From Berkiella sp963803015 (lineage in GTDB: Bacteria; Pseudomonadota; Gammaproteobacteria; Berkiellales; Berkiellaceae): DNA of 64,000 bases. The translations under genes and the position numbers were made by a program. Numbering within the stretch: the first letter of the stretch is position 1; each line of letters starts with the position of its first letter. The stretch spans positions 372,001 through 436,000 of the forward strand of contig CAWDKV010000004.1 of assembly GCA_963803015.1 (NCBI GenBank). The letters run 5' to 3'. Below the pieces are notes generated by a model. That model saw only the letters and a list, made by a program, of their open reading frames with translations, did not search any database and was not told the DNA's origin. Below are positions 24,829-32,740 of this stretch, piece after piece.

Positions 24829-25938
24829 TCAAAACGTCACCACAGATCGAATCGATTTGCCGGCATGCATTAAATCAAATGCGTCATTAATTTTTTCTAA
24901 TGGTAAGCGATGCGTAATGAAATCATCGATAGTGATTTTACCTTGCATATACCAATCAACAATCTTTGGTACATCCGTGCGACCGCGAGCGCCGCCAAAT
25001 GCCGATCCCTGCCAAACTCGCCCTGTTACTAGCTGAAAAGGACGTGTAGAAATTTCTTGACCACTGCCTGCCACACCAATGATTGTAGAAACACCCCATC
25101 CTTTATGACAAACTTCGAGCGCTTGACGCATTAATTTTACATTTCCTACACATTCAAAAGTGTAGTCTGCGCCTCCTTTTGTTAAATCCACCAAATAAGG
25201 TACCAAATCAGCCTCTACTTCATTAGGATTAACAAAATGCGTCATCCCTAATTTCTCTGCTAATGCCCTACGATTAGGATTGATGTCCACGCCCACAATC
25301 ATATCGGCGCCCACCATGCGTGCACCTTGAATGACATTCAAGCCAATACCACCTAAACCAAATACCACAACCTTACTCCCGGTCTGTACTTTAGCGGTAT
25401 AAATAACGGCGCCAATGCCTGTTGTCACGCCACAGCCAATGAGACACACTTTATCTAAGGGCGCTTCTTGATTAATTTTAGCAACCGCTATCTCAGGCAA
25501 TACTATATAATTGGCAAAAGTAGATGTGCCCATATAATGCAAAATTTTCTCTTTACCCAGACTAAAACGACTGGTGCCATCTGGCATCAATCCTTTACCT
25601 TGGGTTGTGCGGATAGCCTGACATAAATTTGTTTTTTTCGACAAGCAATAATCGCATTGTCTACATTCCGGAGTATACAAAGGAATAACATGATCGCCTG
25701 ATTTAAGCGTTGTCACACCCGCCCCCACTTCCACCACCACACCAGCTCCTTCATGCCCTAAAATGGCGGGAAATAAACCTTCTGGATCATCACCAGATAA
25801 AGTATAGGCATCTGTGTGGCAAACACCGGTTGCTTTAATTTCAACTAATACTTCTCCTGCACGTGGCCCTTCTAGATCAACCCATTCTATCGTCAGAGGA
25901 GCGCCTGCTTGATGCGCAACAGCTGCTTTCACTTTCAT
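24829..25938 (-). CDS. adhC: S-(hydroxymethyl)glutathione dehydrogenase (class III alcohol dehydrogenase)
   Basis: 369 residues, standard for class III ADH (also called frmA/flhA). It oxidises S-hydroxymethylglutathione with NAD. The catalytic zinc region is CHTDAYTLSGDDPEG and GHEGAG; structural zinc cysteines are in CRQCDYCLSKKTNLC; the coenzyme domain has GLGGIGLNVIQGARMVGA and GVDINPNRR. It lies upstream of fghA. There is no frmR-type repressor gene beside it; the nearest regulator is the MarR protein ending at 26037, whose connection is uncertain. Confidence 0.96.
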   Translation of the reverse strand: MKVKAAVAHQAGAPLTIEWVDLEGPRAGEVLVEIKATGVCHTDAYTLSGDDPEGLFPAILGHEGAGVVVEVGAGVTTLKSGDHVIPLYTPECRQCDYCLSKKTNLCQAIRTTQGKGLMPDGTSRFSLGKEKILHYMGTSTFANYIVLPEIAVAKINQEAPLDKVCLIGCGVTTGIGAVIYTAKVQTGSKVVVFGLGGIGLNVIQGARMVGADMIVGVDINPNRRALAEKLGMTHFVNPNEVEADLVPYLVDLTKGGADYTFECVGNVKLMRQALEVCHKGWGVSTIIGVAGSGQEISTRPFQLVTGRVWQGSAFGGARGRTDVPKIVDWYMQGKITIDDFITHRLPLEKINDAFDLMHAGKSIRSVVTF

Positions 25939-26036
25939 CTCATTCTCTCCTTCATGCTAATCAATGACGTGAGTCTATTGTTTCAGGATTTAAGTAAAAA
26001 TAATAGGTGATGTTCACAATTGCTTTGAAACAACGA

Positions 26037-26501
26037 CTAATCTTGTTCATCACTTTCTGAGTTTAGCTTTCTTAAGATAGAGATAAGACTTTTTTGCTCG
26101 GTGACAGATGCTTTTCCAAAAAATTCACTATCTATCTTTTCCACAATGGGGATAAGTTTACCAACAAGCGCTTTGCCTTGATTAGTTAAAGAAACACTTT
26201 TGGCTCTCGTATCTGTTTCGTGTTCAATTCTATTAACGAGTCTAAGGGAAACTAGCTTTTTTAAAGATTTTGACACTGTCATCTTATCAAGCTTGGTCCA
26301 ATTGACGATGAGAATTTGGGTTGGTTCATATTGGTGCGCTTGAAACCATAAAAGCGTCGCCATAATCACAAATTGCGCATGCGCAATTTGATATTTTTCG
26401 AGTGCTTTTTTGATTTGCCGTTGCCAGAGAGTCGTGGTCTGCCATAATAAAAATCCCGGACTATCTTCAGGTCTTTCAAAACCAAATGGCAAATCAGACA
26501 T
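26037..26501 (-). CDS. MarR-family transcriptional regulator
   Basis: 154 residues from the ATG at 26501 (MSDLPFGFE). A winged-helix MarR fold is visible: HAQFVIMATLLWFQAHQ, then VNWTKLDKMTVSKSLKKLVS (recognition helix), then VNRIEHETDTRAKSVSLTNQ (wing), then dimerisation helices. Its first 8 bases overlap the end of the SRPBCC gene upstream, so the two are translationally coupled. The ligand is unknown. It could autoregulate the pair or act on adhC-fghA 99 bases downstream; neither is shown. Confidence 0.88.
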   Translation of the reverse strand: MSDLPFGFERPEDSPGFLLWQTTTLWQRQIKKALEKYQIAHAQFVIMATLLWFQAHQYEPTQILIVNWTKLDKMTVSKSLKKLVSLRLVNRIEHETDTRAKSVSLTNQGKALVGKLIPIVEKIDSEFFGKASVTEQKSLISILRKLNSESDEQD

Positions 26502-26919
26502 GAGAGCCTCGAGCAAGTTTTACCAGCGCTTCCATTTCATCAGCAATTGTATCAGCCACATTTTTCGCCACGAGCATAATCCAAAGATATTTTAAAGGAC
26601 CTGTCACGCACAAGGTATTACTGAGTTTTAAACCTTCAGAGGTTTCCTCTAATGCATGGGTGTCAATCATTTTTGCGCCAAAAAAAGTTGTGCAATCAGT
26701 AAACTTGCGACCCTCTTCAATTGCAGTCAACGTAATTTTAACTGGCTTAATTCCTTTGGGCTTCAACCAAAAAAAGTTACCCACTGCAAATGCTCCCTCC
26801 ATCTTGCAATAATCCAGATCACCATGCCATGTTGGCCAGTTATTCACATCTGTCCATAATCGCCAAATATCTTCCTTTTTAATGCCCGAATAAGTTTTGC
26901 TGTAATATCTTGTCCACAT
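26494..26919 (-). CDS. SRPBCC (polyketide cyclase/START-like) family protein
   Basis: 141 residues. The fold is recognisable from the N-terminal YSKTYSGIKKEDIWRLWTDV, then NNWPTWHGDLDYCKMEG, then FFWLKPKGIKPVKITLTAIE, and the long C-terminal helix. Such proteins bind small hydrophobic ligands; the substrate is unknown. It overlaps the MarR gene by 8 bases, as pairs of SRPBCC proteins and MarR/ArsR regulators often do. Its upstream region has two TATATAC repeats (near 26950 and 26967) that could be operator half-sites, a guess. Confidence 0.82.
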   Translation of the reverse strand: MWTRYYSKTYSGIKKEDIWRLWTDVNNWPTWHGDLDYCKMEGAFAVGNFFWLKPKGIKPVKITLTAIEEGRKFTDCTTFFGAKMIDTHALEETSEGLKLSNTLCVTGPLKYLWIMLVAKNVADTIADEMEALVKLARGSHV

Positions 26920-27172
26920 GTTTTACTCCTAATCGCCCTGCGCCATTTTATATACTTGAATATTATATACATGTTTACAATATGGGCCAAGTATTTTTTG
27001 TCATTTATTCCTTGTAGTCTAAAAGTATTGAAAAGTTCGATTAATTGGGTTATCTTTCTTACCCTCAAGATGAGTCTTCCTGATAGGATAGTTCAGGAAC
27101 TGGTAGTTACACCTAGTTTAAAGTATTAAACAGGTTCATCTCATTAACCTATCATTCTTGGAGAAATTTAAT

Positions 27173-28558
27173 ATGAAACGTGGTATAGAAGATTCGAATG
27201 CAAGCTTTTTACCTGGATTTAGTGCAGCAAAATCAACTAATGAAGGGGATAAAACAGCACTGATAACAGCTCTTGAATTTTTAAGTGATGAAAATACGCT
27301 TAATTCATTAACATTTTCTGACATGCTTGGCAAAGTATCAGAAAATGCGGTAATAGTAGACAGCGTATTAACTAGTCTAGTAACGCAATTTAACAAGGAA
27401 GATTTTGTCGATCTCGCTAGAAATAACAGCACGCTAGCTTTGAAAATGGCAAAAAATCCCGAAGTCTATAAACTCAACAAAGGGGATTTGTTCATACTGA
27501 GTTTATACCATCTCGATGTGGCCCACTATTTATTGGATGATCCAACACGCTGCGCCGAGCTCTCACCCGTTGATTTACATAATTTAGCCGATAAGCATCA
27601 TGATATAGCCAAAAAAATACTAGAAAGACCGGATTTACATGAGAAGCTTAATGGCGGTGAATTAGCACAATTAGGATATTATCATCTTGATATCGCACGC
27701 CAAATTTTCGAAACATTTTCATTACGTCAAAGGCTAGAATTACGATCATTATGTACATTAGGGGCAAAACATCCCTCAATTGCAAAGAAAATCCTAGAAG
27801 ATAAAGCCCTTCGCGAGAAGCTTGTCAGCGATGATTTAGCATTCCTAGGCTCTAATCTTGAAACAGCTAAGATAATATTTGCGACTCCTGATTTATATAG
27901 TCGAATTAGCCATTTTCATTTAGCTTACATTGGTACAAGATGCCCTGAATTAGTGCCCCAATTAGTAGGGAAGGTTCCTTTTAACTCTACTGAGCTCATG
28001 GTCATAGGTGCTAGCTATGCATCAAGTGCTAAGATTATCTTAGGTAATTTTGCATTGAGCAATCTTCTTTCAGAGCGTGAATTAGCTTTAATGGTCAAAG
28101 ACCATGCTGATCTCAGTCTTGATGTGGTTAAAAATTCTGAATTTTGGTCTGAACTAGAAGAGGGCAGTTTAGCTTTACTTGGCGAGAAAAATGAAAAGGT
28201 TGCTTTAGAGATCTTATCTAACCCAAGGCTTCGAACTAAACTCTCTGGCAATACTTTAGCCTTCTTTGGCAGCAAGTATGAAAGTGTAGCAAAGCGCGTT
28301 TTTTCTGAACCGGGCTTAAGAGACAAGCTAAATGCTTACAACTTAAAGACGCTAGGATTGGCATATATTGGTTCAGCCAAGCATATTTTAGCTACCCCAA
28401 GACTGCATGAGCAATTATCACAGGAGCAAATTTCTGCCTTAAATCGCAACATTACGATTGCAAGCAGCATTCAAAATGTTGCAAAAGAAATGCTAAACAA
28501 AACACCTGCTGTCGACATGCCAAATCCTGATGGTGGAACATTAAAAAGAAGAGCCTAA
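27173..28558 (+). CDS. Alpha-solenoid of 29-residue repeats
   Basis: 461 residues from the ATG at 27173 (TTGGAG nine bases upstream). After ~72 residues the protein is made of twelve consecutive repeats of 28-29 residues (one shorter) up to about residue 420. Consensus: L-x3-[DE]-L-A-x-L-G-x5-[IL]-A-K-x-I-L-x2-P-x-L-x2-K. Examples are LSPVDLHNLADKHHDIAKKI and LSGNTLAFFGSKYESVAKRV. The pitch suggests a helix-pair superhelix like HEAT repeats; I know no named family that fits. It has no signal peptide, no membrane segment and no catalytic motif. The C-terminus is basic (GGTLKRRA). Protein-protein binding is likely, and a host target is possible. Confidence 0.85.
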   Translation: MKRGIEDSNASFLPGFSAAKSTNEGDKTALITALEFLSDENTLNSLTFSDMLGKVSENAVIVDSVLTSLVTQFNKEDFVDLARNNSTLALKMAKNPEVYKLNKGDLFILSLYHLDVAHYLLDDPTRCAELSPVDLHNLADKHHDIAKKILERPDLHEKLNGGELAQLGYYHLDIARQIFETFSLRQRLELRSLCTLGAKHPSIAKKILEDKALREKLVSDDLAFLGSNLETAKIIFATPDLYSRISHFHLAYIGTRCPELVPQLVGKVPFNSTELMVIGASYASSAKIILGNFALSNLLSERELALMVKDHADLSLDVVKNSEFWSELEEGSLALLGEKNEKVALEILSNPRLRTKLSGNTLAFFGSKYESVAKRVFSEPGLRDKLNAYNLKTLGLAYIGSAKHILATPRLHEQLSQEQISALNRNITIASSIQNVAKEMLNKTPAVDMPNPDGGTLKRRA

Positions 28559-28575
28559 TTTTTCTAAAGGGCGAT

Positions 28576-30933
28576 TTATTTAACCCTGGGTAACTTTTGT
28601 TTTATTTCAAAAAAGTCCTCCCAGGGATCTTTTTTAAGTGAGTTTAAACGCTTGGGTAAATTTTCAAGCGTATAATAATCAGACTTTATTTTCGGCGTTA
28701 ATTCTGCCCAAGACAATGGAGTCGCAATAGTGGCCTCCATTGCATTGGCTCGCGTTGAATAAGGCGCAATGGCCGTGGCACCGCGATGATTTCTCAGATA
28801 ATCAATAAATATTTTATTTTTTCTTTTAGACTTTGTCATTACATCAATATATTCTGTCGGATATTTTGCCACAAAAAATTGTGCGAACACTTTAGAGAAG
28901 TGAAAAACATCTTCCCAGCTATATCTTCGCTGCAAAGGGATCACAATATGCAAGCCTTTTCCGCCCGTGGTTTTAACAAATGAGGTAAGATCCAATTTTT
29001 CTAATTCCTCTTTAACCCTAAAAGCTGCTTTAATCACATTTTTCCAAGCCACCTCTTCTCCAGGATCTAAATCAAATATCACCCAGTCAGGCCTTTCTAT
29101 CTTATCCACTCTTGCCCCCCATGGATGCATCTCCAAAACATCCATTTGAACTAAGTTTAGTAGGCCTTTTTTATTTTTAATGTAAAGATATTTTTCAATT
29201 CCTGTTTGCTCTATAACATGCGCGCCTCCCTTCTTATCTGCTGCCTTATTACTTGGATTTGAATGCCTTTGATAAAAACACTTATCTCCTACCCCTTTTG
29301 GGCATCGTAAAACTGTGAGCGGACGATTAATGATATAAGGCAATATCCATTCTGCTATATTGTCGTAATAGGTTGCGATATCTAATTTAGTGCGATTTGT
29401 CTTGGGATATAAAACCTTGTCCGGATGAGATAAAGGAAATGGCAAAGCTTCTTTTTCTTCTTTGAACGCTTTGCTTGGAGCTTTATCTTCTCTTATGCCT
29501 TTAAAGCTGGGGTGCCTCAACATCCCATCACTCGTCCATTCTAAAAACTCCACCTCAATTACTATCTTAGGTCTAAGCCATGTTAGTAAATTATTCTCAA
29601 TAGGCGGCTGCACAAAAGGAGATTTTGCTGTTGTATGTTTATTCAATAAAAGAAAGATGTCTTTGAGGGAATTATTGTCAAATCCTGTTCCGACATGACC
29701 ACAATAATGCAGATCTTTATTCTCATCATAATACCCTAATAATAGGGATCCAAAATGTCCTCTACTTCCCTTAGGTTTAGTCACACCTCCTACAACAAAT
29801 TCTTGTCGATGAGTACACTTAACTTTTAGCCAATTTTTACTTCTTTTTTGATCATACTCACTGTGAATATTTTTCGACATAATCCCTTCTAAAGACATTT
29901 GGCAGGCGTTTTTATAGGTTTGTTGTCCTTTTCCTATAACATGATCGCTATAACGGACAGCATTACTATTTAGCTTAGCCAGTATTTTTTTTAAAATTTT
30001 CTTGCGCTCGAGCAATTCAAGATGAGAAATATCTTTCCCTTTGTAATAAATTAAATCGAACACATAATAAACCAGATGAATTTTTTTATCATGATGCAGC
30101 GCATTTTGCAGCATTTGAAAATTAAAGTGATTATTTTGATCTAAAGCAACCACTTCACCATCTAAAACTGTTCCTTGCAGCTCCTTTAATTTTCTCATTT
30201 GGGATGCCAATTTTTCAAATTTTGAGGTCCAGTCTTGTTGTCCTCGCGTAATAAATTTGATTTTATCTTCTATAAAGCACAATAAGCGATAGCCATCAAA
30301 TTTTATCTCATGTAGCCATTCTTTCCCGATAGGTGCTTTATCCACCAAGGTAGCCAATTGCGGATGAATAACTTTTGGCAAAGGTTCATCCTTGACTTCA
30401 AATAGCGACTTATTACTGATGACACTTTTGTCTTCTTCGAGGATGCTATATTCTTTTTCTGATACAGCATATTCATCCTTTACTTTAATCAGCAGCCAAT
30501 TTTTTGGATCCTTTTTAATTTGAATTAATTTCCATTTCCCTTTGAGCTTTTTACCTTTCAGTGTGAAAGTCAAAGCACCTTTTTCTAAACTTTTCGCATT
30601 ATCGTCAGTTTGCCACGTGCCTTTATCCCAAATAATAACCGCTCCAGCACCATATTCGCCGTGCGGAATATTTCCTTCAAATTTACTATATTCAAGGGGA
30701 TGATCTTCAACTTGCACGGCTAAACGTTTAACATTGGGATCTAAAGAAGGTCCTTTGGGCACGGCCCAACTTTTCAAGACTCCTCCTATTTCTAAACGCA
30801 AATCATAATGTAAATGACGCGCACCATGTTTTTGCATAACAAAGCGAAGTGCTTTTTTTTGCTTGCTAATTTTACCATAAGGCTCTCGCGTTGCTTTAAA
30901 ATCTCTTTTATCACGATATTTGCTTAATGGCAT
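28576..30933 (-). CDS. ligD: ATP-dependent DNA ligase D (NHEJ)
   Basis: 785 residues with the three LigD modules in the order phosphoesterase, ligase, polymerase. The 3'-phosphoesterase at about 30-150 has HGARHLHYDLRLE and VEDHPLEYSKFEG. The ATP-dependent ligase has the nucleotidyl lysine in EIKFDGYR (K211) and LDGEVVALD. The primase-like polymerase from about 500 has HPDKVLYPKTNRTKLDIATY and the DLDPGE metal motif. It processes and seals double-strand breaks bound by Ku. Its ATG (AAGGA upstream) lies inside the end of ku, overlapping by 23 bases, so the pair is translationally coupled. Confidence 0.97.
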   Translation of the reverse strand: MPLSKYRDKRDFKATREPYGKISKQKKALRFVMQKHGARHLHYDLRLEIGGVLKSWAVPKGPSLDPNVKRLAVQVEDHPLEYSKFEGNIPHGEYGAGAVIIWDKGTWQTDDNAKSLEKGALTFTLKGKKLKGKWKLIQIKKDPKNWLLIKVKDEYAVSEKEYSILEEDKSVISNKSLFEVKDEPLPKVIHPQLATLVDKAPIGKEWLHEIKFDGYRLLCFIEDKIKFITRGQQDWTSKFEKLASQMRKLKELQGTVLDGEVVALDQNNHFNFQMLQNALHHDKKIHLVYYVFDLIYYKGKDISHLELLERKKILKKILAKLNSNAVRYSDHVIGKGQQTYKNACQMSLEGIMSKNIHSEYDQKRSKNWLKVKCTHRQEFVVGGVTKPKGSRGHFGSLLLGYYDENKDLHYCGHVGTGFDNNSLKDIFLLLNKHTTAKSPFVQPPIENNLLTWLRPKIVIEVEFLEWTSDGMLRHPSFKGIREDKAPSKAFKEEKEALPFPLSHPDKVLYPKTNRTKLDIATYYDNIAEWILPYIINRPLTVLRCPKGVGDKCFYQRHSNPSNKAADKKGGAHVIEQTGIEKYLYIKNKKGLLNLVQMDVLEMHPWGARVDKIERPDWVIFDLDPGEEVAWKNVIKAAFRVKEELEKLDLTSFVKTTGGKGLHIVIPLQRRYSWEDVFHFSKVFAQFFVAKYPTEYIDVMTKSKRKNKIFIDYLRNHRGATAIAPYSTRANAMEATIATPLSWAELTPKIKSDYYTLENLPKRLNSLKKDPWEDFFEIKQKLPRVK

Positions 30934-31828
30934 CTAGTGTTTCCTTTTTTTGACAGCGCCCCCTTCTTTCTATAGGTTTGGCTGAAGATTGTTTTTGCTT
31001 GACACTCTTTTTAAGAAGATCCATAAAATCAATAACATTGGTTTTTTTAACCACCGGCTCTTTTCCGCGCTTAATGCTTCCTTTGTTACCAGAAGCAATT
31101 TTTTCCTCAATTAACTTCATTAATTGTGTGTGGTAGAGATTAGTATAATGCTTAGGATCCCATTTAATGGTCATCGTATTGACTAGCTGCTTTGCCACCT
31201 CAAATTCTTTTTTTGATATTTTATATTTTGCAACACTCTCATCAGGCGTATTGATTGTTGAAGGCATTTCAATTTCTTTTGGGTATCTTAAGGTATTTAT
31301 AATAAGTGCTGATTCATAGGGAATGATAGCAGCCAAATATTGATGTGAACGGATCATAATTCTGGCAATCCCTATTTTTTTTGTTTCCTTCAATATTTCA
31401 CGCAACAAGACATAGCCCTTTTCACCCTGTTTGTCAGGCAAAATGTAATAAGGCTTTTCAAAATACAGCATGCCTACTTCTTCAAATTTAACAAAATCTT
31501 CTATTTCTATGGTTTTATGATTTTCCAAAGCAACAGATTCAAAGTCTTTTTCAGTTAAAATGGCATATCTTCCTGTTTCATATTCATATCCTTTCACGAT
31601 ACGATTCCAAGGTACTTCTTTACCCGTTTCCTCATTTACTCTATGGTACCGGATACCCGACAAATCATGTTTGTCGAGCAATTTGAAATGTACTTCTTGG
31701 TCTCTTTTTTCAGCAGAATAAATGGCAATCGGAATATTCACCAAACCAAATGTGATATATCCTTTCCAAATAGCATGCCTCTCATCATAGGGTTCATGTT
31801 TCGTCAGTTTTTTTTTGCTTTTTCCCAT
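30911..31828 (-). CDS. ku: Ku homodimer-type end-joining protein
   Basis: 305 residues from the ATG at 31828 (MGKSKKKL), with AGGGG eight bases upstream; the longer frame adds an unsupported hydrophobic stretch. The bacterial Ku core begins AIWKGYITFGLVNIPIAIYS, followed by HRVNEETGKEVPWNRIVKGY and the C-terminal core helix IDFMDLLKKSV. A Lys-rich tail of about 30 residues follows, as in many bacterial Ku proteins that use it for DNA binding. It threads onto DNA ends and recruits LigD, encoded next. Confidence 0.97.
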   Translation of the reverse strand: MGKSKKKLTKHEPYDERHAIWKGYITFGLVNIPIAIYSAEKRDQEVHFKLLDKHDLSGIRYHRVNEETGKEVPWNRIVKGYEYETGRYAILTEKDFESVALENHKTIEIEDFVKFEEVGMLYFEKPYYILPDKQGEKGYVLLREILKETKKIGIARIMIRSHQYLAAIIPYESALIINTLRYPKEIEMPSTINTPDESVAKYKISKKEFEVAKQLVNTMTIKWDPKHYTNLYHTQLMKLIEEKIASGNKGSIKRGKEPVVKKTNVIDFMDLLKKSVKQKQSSAKPIERRGRCQKKETLDAIKQIS

Positions 31829-31943
31829 AGTAATTACCCCTAATAGCACATTGCCTACTATTATTAATGTTACCATTCTCTCATCTTATCATTAAAGCTG
31901 ACGAATAATGGAAGGGATAAGCGGCAAAATGGAGTTTTTGTTA

Positions 31944-32681
31944 ATGAAGTTTAGGTATCTTTTAATACTGTTTTTATTTCTACTCTTCCCAACACTTGGT
32001 ATAGTCAAACAAACGCAAGATGCGGATCTGCAAGTATTTTATAAAAACCCAACTTATGATAAGTTCCTTCAAGTAACAACCACTTTATCTGATTATCCTA
32101 ATAAAAAGGATCTTAACTCCTTGGCTGTCATTTTTACTATGTTAGCCTTGCAAGAGCATCCCGACTTTGCTCTAAAAATCACTCAGAATTTTGCAAAATT
32201 AAAACCTGAACATCAAGTATTACTGTATACTTGTTTAGTCGGCGCAGGATATGCAGAAGAAACAACTAAGATTACGAAGCAATACAATTACCACAACCCT
32301 CTTACCGTCAATCTTAAAGCTGAGCAAATTGATAAATTACAACTTCTTAATCAAATCGATAATGGCGCAGATTTAGAACAACAAACCAAAATAATGGATT
32401 TTCTCTGGGTAGCTTTTTTTGCCACAGGCAATGAAAAATACTTAGCTAAACTCTTCGATTTTTTAACTAAAAATGAAACTTACATACAGCTAAAATGGAA
32501 TACGACATTAACAACCGAGCAATTATTACTTAAAAGTGCAATCGACACCACCCTCTGGTCGATACAATCTAATAGTTGCAATGACCCTAAAATTAAAGAA
32601 ATCATACTTAACTTAGCTAAAAAAAATGCCTTAAAAGATTTAGCTCGCGCTATAGCAACAACACCTTGTCAGACTAATTAA
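31944..32681 (+). CDS. Secreted hypothetical helical protein
   Basis: 245 residues from the ATG at 31944, chosen because GGAG precedes it at nine bases and the protein then begins with a signal peptide (MKFRYLLILFLFLLFPTLG). In-frame ATGs at 31908 and 31929 are less suited. The mature part is helical (DLNSLAVIFTMLALQEHPDF, DLEQQTKIMDFLWVAFFATG), with two late cysteines (SNSCNDP, TTPCQTN) that could form a disulphide. No family recognised; presumably periplasmic. It converges on the DUF6600 gene across a palindromic terminator. Confidence 0.75.
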   Translation: MKFRYLLILFLFLLFPTLGIVKQTQDADLQVFYKNPTYDKFLQVTTTLSDYPNKKDLNSLAVIFTMLALQEHPDFALKITQNFAKLKPEHQVLLYTCLVGAGYAEETTKITKQYNYHNPLTVNLKAEQIDKLQLLNQIDNGADLEQQTKIMDFLWVAFFATGNEKYLAKLFDFLTKNETYIQLKWNTTLTTEQLLLKSAIDTTLWSIQSNSCNDPKIKEIILNLAKKNALKDLARAIATTPCQTN

Positions 32682-32695
32682 ATCTATACTCCAAC

Positions 32696-32731
32696 CATTT
32701 TGGTTTTACCCTTAAGGGTAAAACCAAAATG
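32696..32731. terminator. Perfect 36-bp palindrome, bidirectional terminator
   Basis: CATTTTGGTTTTACCC (32696-32711), TTAA, then the exact inverse GGGTAAAACCAAAATG (32716-32731). It lies between two convergent genes, 14 bases after one stop and 9 before the other. T-rich arms supply the uridines on both strands. Confidence 0.75.
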
Positions 32732-32740
32732 TAAAGAGTA

